Assembly: GCA_002426755.1 (NCBI GenBank)
Contig: DINI01000002.1
Location: 130,366-194,365 of the forward strand
DNA: 64,000 nucleotides
Origin: Flavobacteriaceae bacterium UBA5544
GTDB taxonomy: Bacteria > Bacteroidota > Bacteroidia > Flavobacteriales > Flavobacteriaceae
Direction: 5' to 3'
Shown here: positions 51,102 through 59,400 of the stretch, in pieces
Layout of the letters: the number at the start of each line of letters is the position of its first letter
How positions within the stretch are numbered: position 1 is the first letter of the stretch
The notes under the pieces: model-generated
What the model was told of the DNA's origin: nothing
The model's input: the letters and a program-made list of their open reading frames with translations, nothing else
Database searches by the model: none
Made by a program: the position numbers and the translations under genes

Positions 51102-51953
51102 ATGGCTTTTATACCGCTTATAGAACAGTTTACCTTTGGAGGGAAAATAATTTTAGGATTTTTCTTTGCAGTATTATGTATGATGTTTTTAGGTTTTGCC
51201 TTAAAAATGGTGGAAATGGGCTATGTCATCCGAAACAAAAAGCCTTTTTATGTTTATAATCCTTTTTTTCTTAAGACCCTTACTTCATCACAAAAGAAAA
51301 TAATGCTGGATCAATTCAAGTTTTATAAGAAATTATCACCAAAACACCAGCGATATTTTGAGCATAGAGTGGCCTCATTTATAAAAGACAAGAATTTTGT
51401 GGGAAGGGAAGGCCTTGTAGTTTCTGAAGAAATGAAAGTGCTTATTTCTTCAACTGCTGTTATGTTGACTTTTGGTTTTCGAGATTTTTATATTGGACTT
51501 ATCAATAATATTTTTATTTATCCCGATGAATTTTATTCTATGACCAATGATAATTACCATAAAGGAGAATTCAACCCTAAATTGGAAACTTTGGTGCTTT
51601 CTTGGAAGGATTTTAAAAATGGATTTGAAAACGATACCGACAAAATCAATTTAGGTATTCACGAATTTGCCCATGCCATACATCTTAACAGCATCAAGGA
51701 ACGCGATGTTAGCTCTACTATTTTTTCCGATTCATTCAAAGAATTGACAGAACTACTGGCCAATGAAGAAAACTTACGGAAATCGTTGATTGAATCCAGT
51801 TATTTTAGAGAGTATGCCTACACCAATCAGTATGAATTCGTGGCAGTCATCATTGAAACATTTATAGAGTCACCTTCAGAATTCCGCTCACAATTTCCTG
51901 AAATCTACAATAAAACAAAGCAAATGCTTAATTTTAACTTTGCAGGATATTAA
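51102..51953 (+). CDS. MtfA-like zinc peptidase (M90 family)
   Basis: A 283-residue protein with one N-terminal membrane segment (about 15-35, ILGFFFAVLCMMFLGFAL). It is followed by a domain resembling MtfA/peptidase M90. VSEEMKVLISSTAVMLTFG is a family hallmark. HEFAHAIHL near residue 187 is the HExxH zinc site, and the downstream LTELLANEENL supplies a candidate third ligand. In E. coli the soluble MtfA binds the repressor Mlc. Here the membrane anchor and lack of known Mlc suggest a different partner (inference). Confidence 0.88.
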   Translation: MAFIPLIEQFTFGGKIILGFFFAVLCMMFLGFALKMVEMGYVIRNKKPFYVYNPFFLKTLTSSQKKIMLDQFKFYKKLSPKHQRYFEHRVASFIKDKNFVGREGLVVSEEMKVLISSTAVMLTFGFRDFYIGLINNIFIYPDEFYSMTNDNYHKGEFNPKLETLVLSWKDFKNGFENDTDKINLGIHEFAHAIHLNSIKERDVSSTIFSDSFKELTELLANEENLRKSLIESSYFREYAYTNQYEFVAVIIETFIESPSEFRSQFPEIYNKTKQMLNFNFAGY

Positions 51954-51983
51954 TAACCAAATGTCTTCATTTTCAAATTACAT

Positions 51984-52931
51984 ATGACAAAAGAAGAGCT
52001 TTTAGATTGCCATAAGCGTATTCAACCATTTATACATAGAACACCAGTCCTTTATTCACAATTAATCAATGAAATTGCAAGTTCCAATATAGTATTCAAA
52101 TGTGAAAATTTCCAAAAAATGGGGGCTTTCAAGATGCGTGGCGCCACCAATGCTATCATGCAATTGACGGAATCCCAAAAGGAAAAGGGAGTTGTGACAC
52201 ATTCTTCGGGGAATTTTGCCCAAGCTTTGTCATTGGCGGCAAAAAGCTTGGGCATCAAAGCATTTATTGTAATGCCTAATAATGCACCTAAAGTTAAAAT
52301 TGAAGCAGTAGAAGGCTACGGAGGCAACATAACGTTTTCTGAATCTACAATCGAGGCAAGAGAAAAGGCATCTGAACTTATTGCCCAGAATACAGGAGCA
52401 AGTTTTATTCATCCATCAAATGATTTGGATGTAATAATAGGTAATGCTACGGCTTGTCTGGAATTATTGGAAGATGTCCCTGATTTGGATTATGTGTTTG
52501 CACCGATTGGCGGGGGAGGACTCATTGCTGGAACGGCATTGTCAGCTCATTTTTTTGGCGATGATTGTAAGGTGATTGGAGCCGAGCCTATAACGGTCGA
52601 TGATGCATTTCGCTCATTGCAAAGTGGAATTATAGAAACGAATGTTTCTGGAGAGACCATAGCGGACGGTTTGCGTACGCATTTGGGAGACATAAACTTT
52701 CCTATCATTCAAAAGTATGTTCAAAAAATAATCACTGTTGAAGAGTATGAAATTGTCCAGGCAATGCGATTGATATACGAGCGATTAAAAATAGTTGTAG
52801 AACCATCTAGTGCGGTTGCACTTGCAGCTGTTTTGAAGGAAAAGGAGCTGTTTAAAGCAAAAAAAATAGGTGTGATACTTTCCGGTGGTAATGTTGATTT
52901 GAATTATTTACCATTTGAGAAATATTCTTGA
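51984..52931 (+). CDS. PLP-dependent threonine/serine dehydratase (serine racemase-like)
   Basis: Fold type II PLP enzyme, 315 residues. K50 in FQKMGAFKMRGA forms the Schiff base. HSSGNFAQA binds the PLP ring, GGGGLIAG near residue 175 is the phosphate-binding loop, and LSGGNVD closes the active site. No C-terminal ACT domain is present, so it is a catabolic-type dehydratase or amino acid racemase and not the allosteric biosynthetic IlvA. A strong hairpin terminator follows. Confidence 0.92.
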   Translation: MTKEELLDCHKRIQPFIHRTPVLYSQLINEIASSNIVFKCENFQKMGAFKMRGATNAIMQLTESQKEKGVVTHSSGNFAQALSLAAKSLGIKAFIVMPNNAPKVKIEAVEGYGGNITFSESTIEAREKASELIAQNTGASFIHPSNDLDVIIGNATACLELLEDVPDLDYVFAPIGGGGLIAGTALSAHFFGDDCKVIGAEPITVDDAFRSLQSGIIETNVSGETIADGLRTHLGDINFPIIQKYVQKIITVEEYEIVQAMRLIYERLKIVVEPSSAVALAAVLKEKELFKAKKIGVILSGGNVDLNYLPFEKYS

Positions 52932-52950
52932 TGGAATTAAAAATACGTCA

Positions 52951-52991
52951 TAAAAAAACCTTCAAAGAATTTACTCTTGAAGGTTTTTAGA
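52951..52991. terminator. Bidirectional intrinsic terminator
   Basis: AAAAACCTTCAA (52954-52965) and TTGAAGGTTTTT (52977-52988) form a 12-bp perfect stem around an 11-base loop, with A- and T-runs on either side. It separates the dehydratase from the converging outer membrane protein gene. Confidence 0.92.
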
Positions 52992-53010
52992 ATAATTTAT
53001 TTATAATCAT

Positions 53011-53583
53011 TTATAACTTGAAAACTCCTTGTAAAAAGAATTGATAATGATTGTTGTCGTACTGACGAGAATCAGCCTCCACAGCAAATTTTCCCATTGT
53101 TCCTAGTTTAATACCGACATTGTCACTTACCCATACAACGGTTCCTAAAACCACGTTTCCGGAGATGTTAAGTTCTTCAATATTAAAGATACCGACACCA
53201 GTTCCAATATAAAGATTCAACCAATCCGTATTCTTGAACAAAAGATCATCAAAATAATATTTTAAGGTTGTATTTGTTGAAAAGTAAAATAAGTCTTTGT
53301 CAGGTCTGCCGCGATCGATATACTCATTTTCTTTGAAGCCATTTAAGCTCAAATCTTGTTCGATATAAAAATATTTCGTCCATTTTCTTTCGATACCAAC
53401 AGCAATAGGCTGTCTAAAAGCAAAACGGCCAGTATTATCATTTAAGTCTTCAAATGGATTTCTGGTTCCAAAATTAGCTACCGTGTTAACACCGACACTT
53501 AAAAGCCAGTCGTTACCAGGGTTTTGTGCAAATGATGCGAATCCAAAAAACGATATAAACAATACTACAATTAACTTTTTCAT
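53011..53583 (-). CDS. Outer membrane beta-barrel-like protein, unknown function
   Basis: A 190-residue exported protein. MKKLIVVLFISFFGFASFAQ is a signal peptide; ATG 53583 is chosen over 53601, which would place six extra residues ahead of it. The mature part has alternating aromatic/polar strands (DWLLSVGVNTVANFG, IAVGIERKWTKYFYIEQDLSL, NTTLKYYFDDLLF) and ends in a C-terminal Phe-x-Leu (QFFLQGVFKL). This is compatible with an eight-stranded barrel of the OmpW/outer-membrane-beta-barrel type. It lies downstream of the kinase/nucleotidyltransferase genes on the same strand but has its own promoter. Confidence 0.8.
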   Translation of the reverse strand: MKKLIVVLFISFFGFASFAQNPGNDWLLSVGVNTVANFGTRNPFEDLNDNTGRFAFRQPIAVGIERKWTKYFYIEQDLSLNGFKENEYIDRGRPDKDLFYFSTNTTLKYYFDDLLFKNTDWLNLYIGTGVGIFNIEELNISGNVVLGTVVWVSDNVGIKLGTMGKFAVEADSRQYDNNHYQFFLQGVFKL

Positions 53584-53598
53584 AAAAAAAACTTTAAC

Positions 53599-53629
53599 CA
53601 AAAATAGACTATTACTTTAATAAAACAAA
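53599..53629 (-). promoter_or_regulatory. Complete Bacteroidota-type promoter for the beta-barrel gene
   Basis: On the minus strand TTTG (53629-53626), a 19-base spacer, then TATTTTTG (53606-53599), 15 bases before the ATG at 53583. Both elements and the spacing fit the TTTG-N19-TAnnTTTG consensus. Confidence 0.75.
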
Positions 53630-53665
53630 AATAGCAATTAATTTTTTATATGAAATGCATTATAA

Positions 53666-54706
53666 CTATTTAATTACCTTATTTTTTATCACATGTTCAC
53701 GGTAACTTTTATTAAAAAAAATGAGTTTCAAACGGTCTTTAATTCCTATATATATGGATTTTAATTTAAAGAAAATACCTCTTAATTTTGGAGAAGATAA
53801 TGTGAGTATAAAAAACGACTTTTTTATACGGGCTGAAAGGGTTTTTTCAGACACAACAAGCTGCGGACAAACCACTGATGTCAAATTTAAAAATCCCAAA
53901 CTATATTTTTCTTTGGATAACTGCCCAATGATATCTGGTTTTTTAGTTAAACCCACTACTAAGACATCATAAAGTCCTTTAAGTCTTAAGGTGTTGTAAT
54001 AATAAGAGCGGTCATTAATTTGTTGGGCCAATATGGTATTCCAGATAAGCTGCTCTGGGCCTGGGATTGAAATCCCATTCACATTTTGTTTTTTTGATAG
54101 GAAATTATCTGGGTTGATCAAATGACAATACTCATGTTTTAAGAGTTGGTTATGCAACTCAATCGCTCCTAGATGCTTTTCGGAAATTTGTCGAGGCAGA
54201 TGCCTATAGTTTTGAACCTGATAGCTGAAAGGTAAAAATTTCGAATATCCTTCAATAACCAACAAATCAAATGCCTTATCCAAATCATCGGAAGCGACTA
54301 AAATATCTATATCTCCAATCATGCGCTCACCATGGTCTTTATAATAGTTACCTGCTAGCAGTGCTATACCCTTAATAAAAACATGATTTATATTGTGTGA
54401 TTTAAACACTTCTGAAATTTGTTCCGCTTCTTTCAATAAGGTACGATTCCGTTCTCGATTTAATTGTGTCAGTTCTTCCAGGTACAACACTAAATCTTCA
54501 GGAAGGTAGCTCAATAAAGAACGCTGTTGGAGTCTGCAATAAACCGCTGGTAGTACAAGATGTTCACTGGCAACAATTACTATTGCATCCCAATTGACAT
54601 TATCATTTGCCAAATTTTGCATCAAGACTTCATCAGATGTCTCAAAACTCAATATATCTACTATGAGTTGTAAGGTTTCCCTAAATGACTGCTTGTTTTT
54701 GGTCAA
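53666..54706 (-). CDS. Nucleotidyltransferase family protein (NTP_transf_5-like)
   Basis: A 346-residue protein of the uncharacterised nucleotidyltransferase group (PF14907 type). The core motif HVFIKGIALLAGNYYKDHGERMIGDIDILV (positions about 112-141) supplies the KG element and the paired Asp residues of a DNA polymerase beta-like metal site. The C-terminus is basic (RLKLIFFNKSYREHVIKNK). Relatives occur in lasso-peptide clusters with an HPr-kinase homologue (the paeninodin type), where they are proposed to modify the peptide. Here a kinase homologue lies 53 bp upstream on the same strand. Target unknown. Confidence 0.85.
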   Translation of the reverse strand: MTKNKQSFRETLQLIVDILSFETSDEVLMQNLANDNVNWDAIVIVASEHLVLPAVYCRLQQRSLLSYLPEDLVLYLEELTQLNRERNRTLLKEAEQISEVFKSHNINHVFIKGIALLAGNYYKDHGERMIGDIDILVASDDLDKAFDLLVIEGYSKFLPFSYQVQNYRHLPRQISEKHLGAIELHNQLLKHEYCHLINPDNFLSKKQNVNGISIPGPEQLIWNTILAQQINDRSYYYNTLRLKGLYDVLVVGLTKKPDIIGQLSKEKYSLGFLNLTSVVCPQLVVSEKTLSARIKKSFFILTLSSPKLRGIFFKLKSIYIGIKDRLKLIFFNKSYREHVIKNKVIK

Positions 54707-54759
54707 AGTTTAAATTTTATCAAGATTAAAATTAAGGAATGTATCAGTAACCTTAACAA

Positions 54760-55896
54760 TTACATATCAAATAATTCTTTGAATTTTGCTACTGCAAAAT
54801 CGTTATAATTATAAGTCAATTCGTAAAATTTCAAATCTTTTAACCAATTGAGAAATTGTTTGGAATGGTTAGGTTGAGGTGAAATCCAAGAGTCTGGTAT
54901 AAAAGTCTGTAAAAATTTTTCTGGTGGACATTCACGTAATTGAGATTCAGCATCTGAAGAATATTTAACCATAACAAGTTTGTGACATTCAAAATGTTTA
55001 TGTGACGATTTGAACGGCGTTGATGGAGGTAAATATTTAACAACCGTGTGTTTCGAACTGCTAATCTGTGGTTCAATTACTCTAAAGTCGTCAAACAAGG
55101 TTTCAATAACGTTAAAAGCACCCTTTTTTATGGATATAGCTGCCGGAAAGCGATATACATGCTGATTTTCTGCAAGCATCGGTGTGAAATCGTCGGCCAA
55201 TAGGTCAAAACCATGTGCCATAAGCACGGCGGACAAAGTGCTTTTTCCATTACCCGAATCGCCAATAATCATAATTGCCTCCTTGTCATTACAAACAGTT
55301 GATGCATGAAAAGTAGCCAACCAATCAGATTCGCTATTGTTATAAATAGATGTTACTAACTCCATAGCAAATTTACCTTGCAAAAAATGAAAATTGGTTG
55401 TTTCGTAACTTCCTATGAATGATTTGTTTTTGAATAAGTATAAAAGACCATCATCATTAAAAATATCAAATACAGCATTAGTACTAACAAGACTGTCTGC
55501 TAATGCATGATGCAGATAGGGATGAATCAATTGTAAAACTTTTTCGGATGCGTAATTTATTTGAATGTTTATATCACCAAAGGCGTAAACTTTAGATATG
55601 TTAGGATTTGGGATTGCATTGAAGGGTAGTGTATGCTCTTGTGCTTGGGGGGCAGTTGTTATATCCTCTAAAAAAACTGACAATTCAGTGTAATAGGCTT
55701 TAGCTTCTTTTGTAGAAATGTTGGAGGACATTTGAAGCTCTTGTAAGAAATCATCTTTATCCTTGGATTCAAAATAACGTGTCAATAAAAAGTGTAAGTC
55801 TGGAGAGATAACCACATAACTATTTGAACTCTCAAACCAGACTACAAAGTTGTCGCCAACTTTTTGTGTATGTTTTGGAATTAATTCCGTCTTCAA
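54760..55896 (-). CDS. HPr-kinase-like P-loop protein, putative peptide kinase
   Basis: A 378-residue protein. Residues about 1-190 have no clear family; the first 75 have the size and strand/helix pattern of a PqqD-like recognition region (inference). Around residue 210 the P-loop MIIGDSGNGKSTLSAVLM appears, then FDLLADDFTPM, matching the HprK C-terminal kinase core. HprK-like proteins of this sort phosphorylate the precursor in some lasso-peptide clusters. The start is a TTG at 55896; no ATG lies near. The frame continues upstream through ATT-TTA-CCA-AAT to the TAA that ends the 53-residue peptide gene, in the same frame. Confidence 0.82.
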   Translation of the reverse strand: MKTELIPKHTQKVGDNFVVWFESSNSYVVISPDLHFLLTRYFESKDKDDFLQELQMSSNISTKEAKAYYTELSVFLEDITTAPQAQEHTLPFNAIPNPNISKVYAFGDINIQINYASEKVLQLIHPYLHHALADSLVSTNAVFDIFNDDGLLYLFKNKSFIGSYETTNFHFLQGKFAMELVTSIYNNSESDWLATFHASTVCNDKEAIMIIGDSGNGKSTLSAVLMAHGFDLLADDFTPMLAENQHVYRFPAAISIKKGAFNVIETLFDDFRVIEPQISSSKHTVVKYLPPSTPFKSSHKHFECHKLVMVKYSSDAESQLRECPPEKFLQTFIPDSWISPQPNHSKQFLNWLKDLKFYELTYNYNDFAVAKFKELFDM

Positions 55897-55908
55897 AATT
55901 AATGGATT

Positions 55909-56070
55909 TTATCCAAATGGATCTCCACCCGGATCTGGAGTAGAAGAAGCTTGAGCTTTTTGCGGATTTAAAATAAGAAATGTACCAACTGCAGTAAGAG
56001 CAGCATATTTTCCCATCCGCTTGATGGCCTCGTTACGAGTAATGTTATTTTCTTGATTTTTCTTATTCAT
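55909..56070 (-). CDS. 53-residue peptide, candidate precursor for the adjacent kinase/nucleotidyltransferase
   Basis: Found by reading the minus strand from ATG 56070 to TAA at 55911-55909. The N-terminal region is charged (NKKNQENNITRNEAIKRM), a hydrophobic stretch follows (GKYAALTAVGTFLILNP), then QKAQASS and a short Pro/Gly/Asp tail (TPDPGGDPFG). The layout resembles an export- or membrane-targeted leader plus a small C-terminal core containing S42, S43 and T44, possible kinase targets. It is separated from the kinase start by 12 bases and is in the same frame. Lacking the Gly1-Asp/Glu8 ring pattern, it is not an obvious lasso core. Function is inferred only from context. Confidence 0.72.
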   Translation of the reverse strand: MNKKNQENNITRNEAIKRMGKYAALTAVGTFLILNPQKAQASSTPDPGGDPFG

Positions 56071-56074
56071 TCTA

Positions 56075-56082
56075 CAAATATA
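56075..56082 (-). promoter_or_regulatory. Possible -7 box of the peptide-kinase operon
   Basis: TATATTTG on the minus strand, an exact TAnnTTTG match, but only 4 bases before the ATG at 56070. If used, the transcript would be nearly leaderless. It may be fortuitous. Confidence 0.3.
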
Positions 56083-56117
56083 TAAAACGTTTCAAAAATA
56101 AATAAATTTAACGACCT

Positions 56118-56240
56118 ATGGGCAAAATATTAGTTTATTTTCTGATTTTTATCTCAGTAAGGTCGATTTCTCAAAATTTTTTGAGGGATATCGTGTTTTT
56201 ATCATCTTATGAGGACAATTCACTTACGAAAAAAATATAA
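56118..56240 (+). CDS. Possible 40-residue ORF with signal-peptide-like start (low confidence)
   Basis: ATG 56118 opens MGKILVYFLIFISVRSISQN, which looks like a signal peptide cut short, followed by 20 residues and TAA. It may be the remnant of an exported-protein gene or chance. No homologue was recognised and no promoter was confirmed. Confidence 0.25.
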   Translation: MGKILVYFLIFISVRSISQNFLRDIVFLSSYEDNSLTKKI

Positions 56241-56400
56241 ATTAGGTTCTCTGTTTCGAAATCATCTAGCATTGAGTGACATATAAGTTCATCAAAGATT
56301 ATGATGGTTATGAGTCCAGAAATTAACCTAAACGGTTCTTAAGCAAGATACAATAATACTTTAAGATTTACCTTGATAATTTTTGATTGTACTTAATTTT
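56241..56400. other. Non-coding gap between the giant secreted-protein gene and the peptide locus
   Basis: AT-rich, without a recognisable ORF, palindrome or promoter box. Apart from the possible short ORF at 56118 and the terminator at 56401, I see nothing in 56083-56476. Confidence 0.5.
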
Positions 56401-56432
56401 AAAAAAAGTGCCTTATCAAGGACAAGGCACTT
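56401..56432 (-). terminator. Intrinsic terminator of the giant T9SS protein gene
   Basis: AAGTGCCTT and AAGGCACTT form a 9-bp perfect stem with a 9-base loop. On the minus strand it is followed by a run of seven T. It lies about 45 bases beyond the stop codon at 56477. Confidence 0.9.
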
Positions 56433-56476
56433 CAATAATAAAAATTTAATAAGCAAATACCTTCATTTGATTAAAT

Positions 56477-59400
56477 CTACTTAATAATCACTCTTTGTGT
56501 TCTTTGCTGTGAGTCATTGCTCAACTTCACTACATATATACCACTACTGATTTTTGACACATCAACTTGGTTGGTATTTGTTCCACTGTGCAAAACAGAA
56601 GTTAATACCACTCGTCCTTGTATATCGAACAAGCTCACAGAAGTTTCAGAATTCAATTGCCCTTTTACATATAAAGCCCTAGGTGATGTAGTACTATAAA
56701 TCTCTAAACCACTTAACTCACTGTTTGGAGTGGACAATGTATTGTTGGCAAATCTCAAAAAGAAACGTCCCGTATCATTCAAAGTGGTTGCGGCTGTAAA
56801 TGTATAGTTTGTAGTATTCAAAAGTGTGAATGTTCCAGCCGCATTGTCTTCGAGATAGACAGATACATTATCGGGTAAATTTGACTCAGCGATGCTAACA
56901 ACTACTTGTTGACCCTGCGCAACATTAATTCCCAATGGAACAATGATTTCTGAATCAAGTGCAGTTTTTGCCAAAGCTTGTATGCCCATATCTTTACCAG
57001 TATTGTTCTGAACCAAATGGGAGTACAAGGAGAAATTTGGAGCATCATTTCCGTAAACAACGGCATCATAGCCTCTATCTAATCCAGATGTGGTCATGTC
57101 TGTAAAATAAAAATCAGTTTTATATACAGATGTTCCTTTACTTGCCTGAAGTTTCAAATGTAAGTTTTCAGAACTTCTACCTTCAATAAAATCATCGGAA
57201 GTTCCTGTTCTTCTCATATCAGGAGTAAACTCAATATCGTGAGCAGCTGACAGCGTAGGATCCGCGGTTACAAAGAATCCTTGCCCAGGCGCAATAAGCG
57301 TCGAAGGGTCAGTCAATAAATTATACGTAATCCATCCATCAGAGGCTGAACCATCATAGCCATACAGCGCTGAACCTGATGATAACATGAGGTCAATGTT
57401 TTTAATACCTGGAGCTACTTCATGATCCAAGAAATCGAATACATTGATGTATGAAGGATATGGATTTCCTATCAAGTTCCATTCAGGGAAATTAAGGCTT
57501 GGTGTATGGATTATGTTTTGGCTTATTGGGCCCGTATTCATTGCTCCTGAATAGGTGAAAGTACCACCAGTTGTAGATGGAGAAACTATATTGGATGCCG
57601 CTCTGTAGCCAACACCTGGAGCCAGTATTTCGTCGCCTTGGCCAGCTGGAGCAGGCAATTGATTGTATATCACATAAGATCCGGTTGTTACCTTTTCAAA
57701 AGGTCCGAACAATTTACGATCAGCATTATTTGGATCAGAAACTATATTTGGATTTGCTGCGGCAAATGATGCAAAATTTTGACCACTAAAAGGCGCAGAA
57801 ACCAAATCGTTACCACCAGTTGTTGCCCCAGATCCAGGGTCATTTTGGTTTGTAAATCGATCGTAATTAAAGATACCACTACCAGACACGCTGTTTGCTA
57901 TAATACTTGCATAGCGTTGGGAAGTAGAATGCAAATTAACTGATCCGTCCACATTGTTAATGGTATTTCCAACGGTAAGATTTTTTGTCGGATCAATATT
58001 CAATACACCTCCGTTAAGAACAGATAGGTTGGTACCAATATTAAAATCTTCGTCAGATGTATTGCCGCCCAAACTGGTTAAATCTAAAAATGTATTATCC
58101 AAGATCACATTGTCTGGTACCCCGCTGCCAACATCAGATCCAGTATTCCATTCATTGAATCGATTATAAACAGGATCTGTTACATCTTTGTACTCCAAAG
58201 TCGATCCGGTACTATAAGTTGGAATCAGGTCGGTATAGCCACCTTGTGTGATGCTTAATTTACCAGAAACCTCCAGAGTACCAGCTCCAGTAATACCTTC
58301 CGAAGTTGTAAGCGTATAACTTGGAAGAATGTTCAAAGCAGCATTGACAACGATGCCATTTGTGCTGACATCAATGTTTTGATCTGTATCATGATTGATT
58401 GTGATTTCATCCATTGCTAATGGTGCATTTCCATTTAACCAAGTGGCATTTGATGTCCAGTCCCCAGCAGTCTGGGTAGGAGCTTTTCCACCTTGTTTTG
58501 CATTGGAAACTTGGTAATAGGTTTCCATTTCGAATGGAGCTGCTCCAGGATTTCCAGAAGCGGTATTTCTACCGTAAGATTCATTAGATCTAAACGCGTT
58601 GCTCGCGTTTATATAGGTAGCTAAAAATTTAAAGCTCTCTGAACCTTGAGTTGTTCCAATTTCACTAAAATCAATATCAAATGTATAGGAAGTTGCATTG
58701 TTATTATTAGTTGGACTTAAGTTGGCACTAGTAACAAAAGCATGTGCTCCATTTTCAACAATTTCAAACAATCCTGCAAAACCATTATTTATAGAAATAG
58801 CATAATCAGGCAAAAATCCAGGAGGGAAGGTTACGGTAGAACGATTAGTTCCATCAAAACCAGAAATAGCCTTTCTGCCATCATCACCTGTATCTGTTAA
58901 ATTTGCAGTCGTGTTAATACCGCCAGCCTTGCTGTCGATGTATATAACCATATAGTCGTTGAATTCTCCAGTACCTTTGTTGAGCTTAAAATTAATGGTA
59001 TTGCCGGCATCAGCTATAATCTCTAATGTTGAAGTTCCAATTGGGCCACCAAATCCTGTTAATTGATTACCGTTAAATACTTTTCTGAAACCTGTGACAT
59101 TAAAATTGTCTAAAGCGGCATAGTCACCCGCTCCATTTTGTTTGACATATATTATTAAACCTACATTGTCAACACCAGGAGTAGCTGAAATGCTTATGGT
59201 TCCATTTGTTGAAAAATTGGAATTACCACTCACAATTGTTGTCCGCGTTCCCTTTAAAATACCATTTTCGTAATATTCATAATCTATATCATCTCCACCA
59301 TCAAATTCAAAAACTTCATAGTCAAAAGAAACTACGACATTTTCATAACCAGCAACAGAAACTGTATCAAATGTCAAACTTCCATATTCGCCACTATTAG

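Noticed and set aside
53666..56070. Locus considered as a standard lasso-peptide cluster
   Set aside because: No cyclase or leader protease gene is present and the small peptide lacks a suitable ring-forming pattern. Only the kinase and nucleotidyltransferase are shared, so the specific lasso call was dropped.
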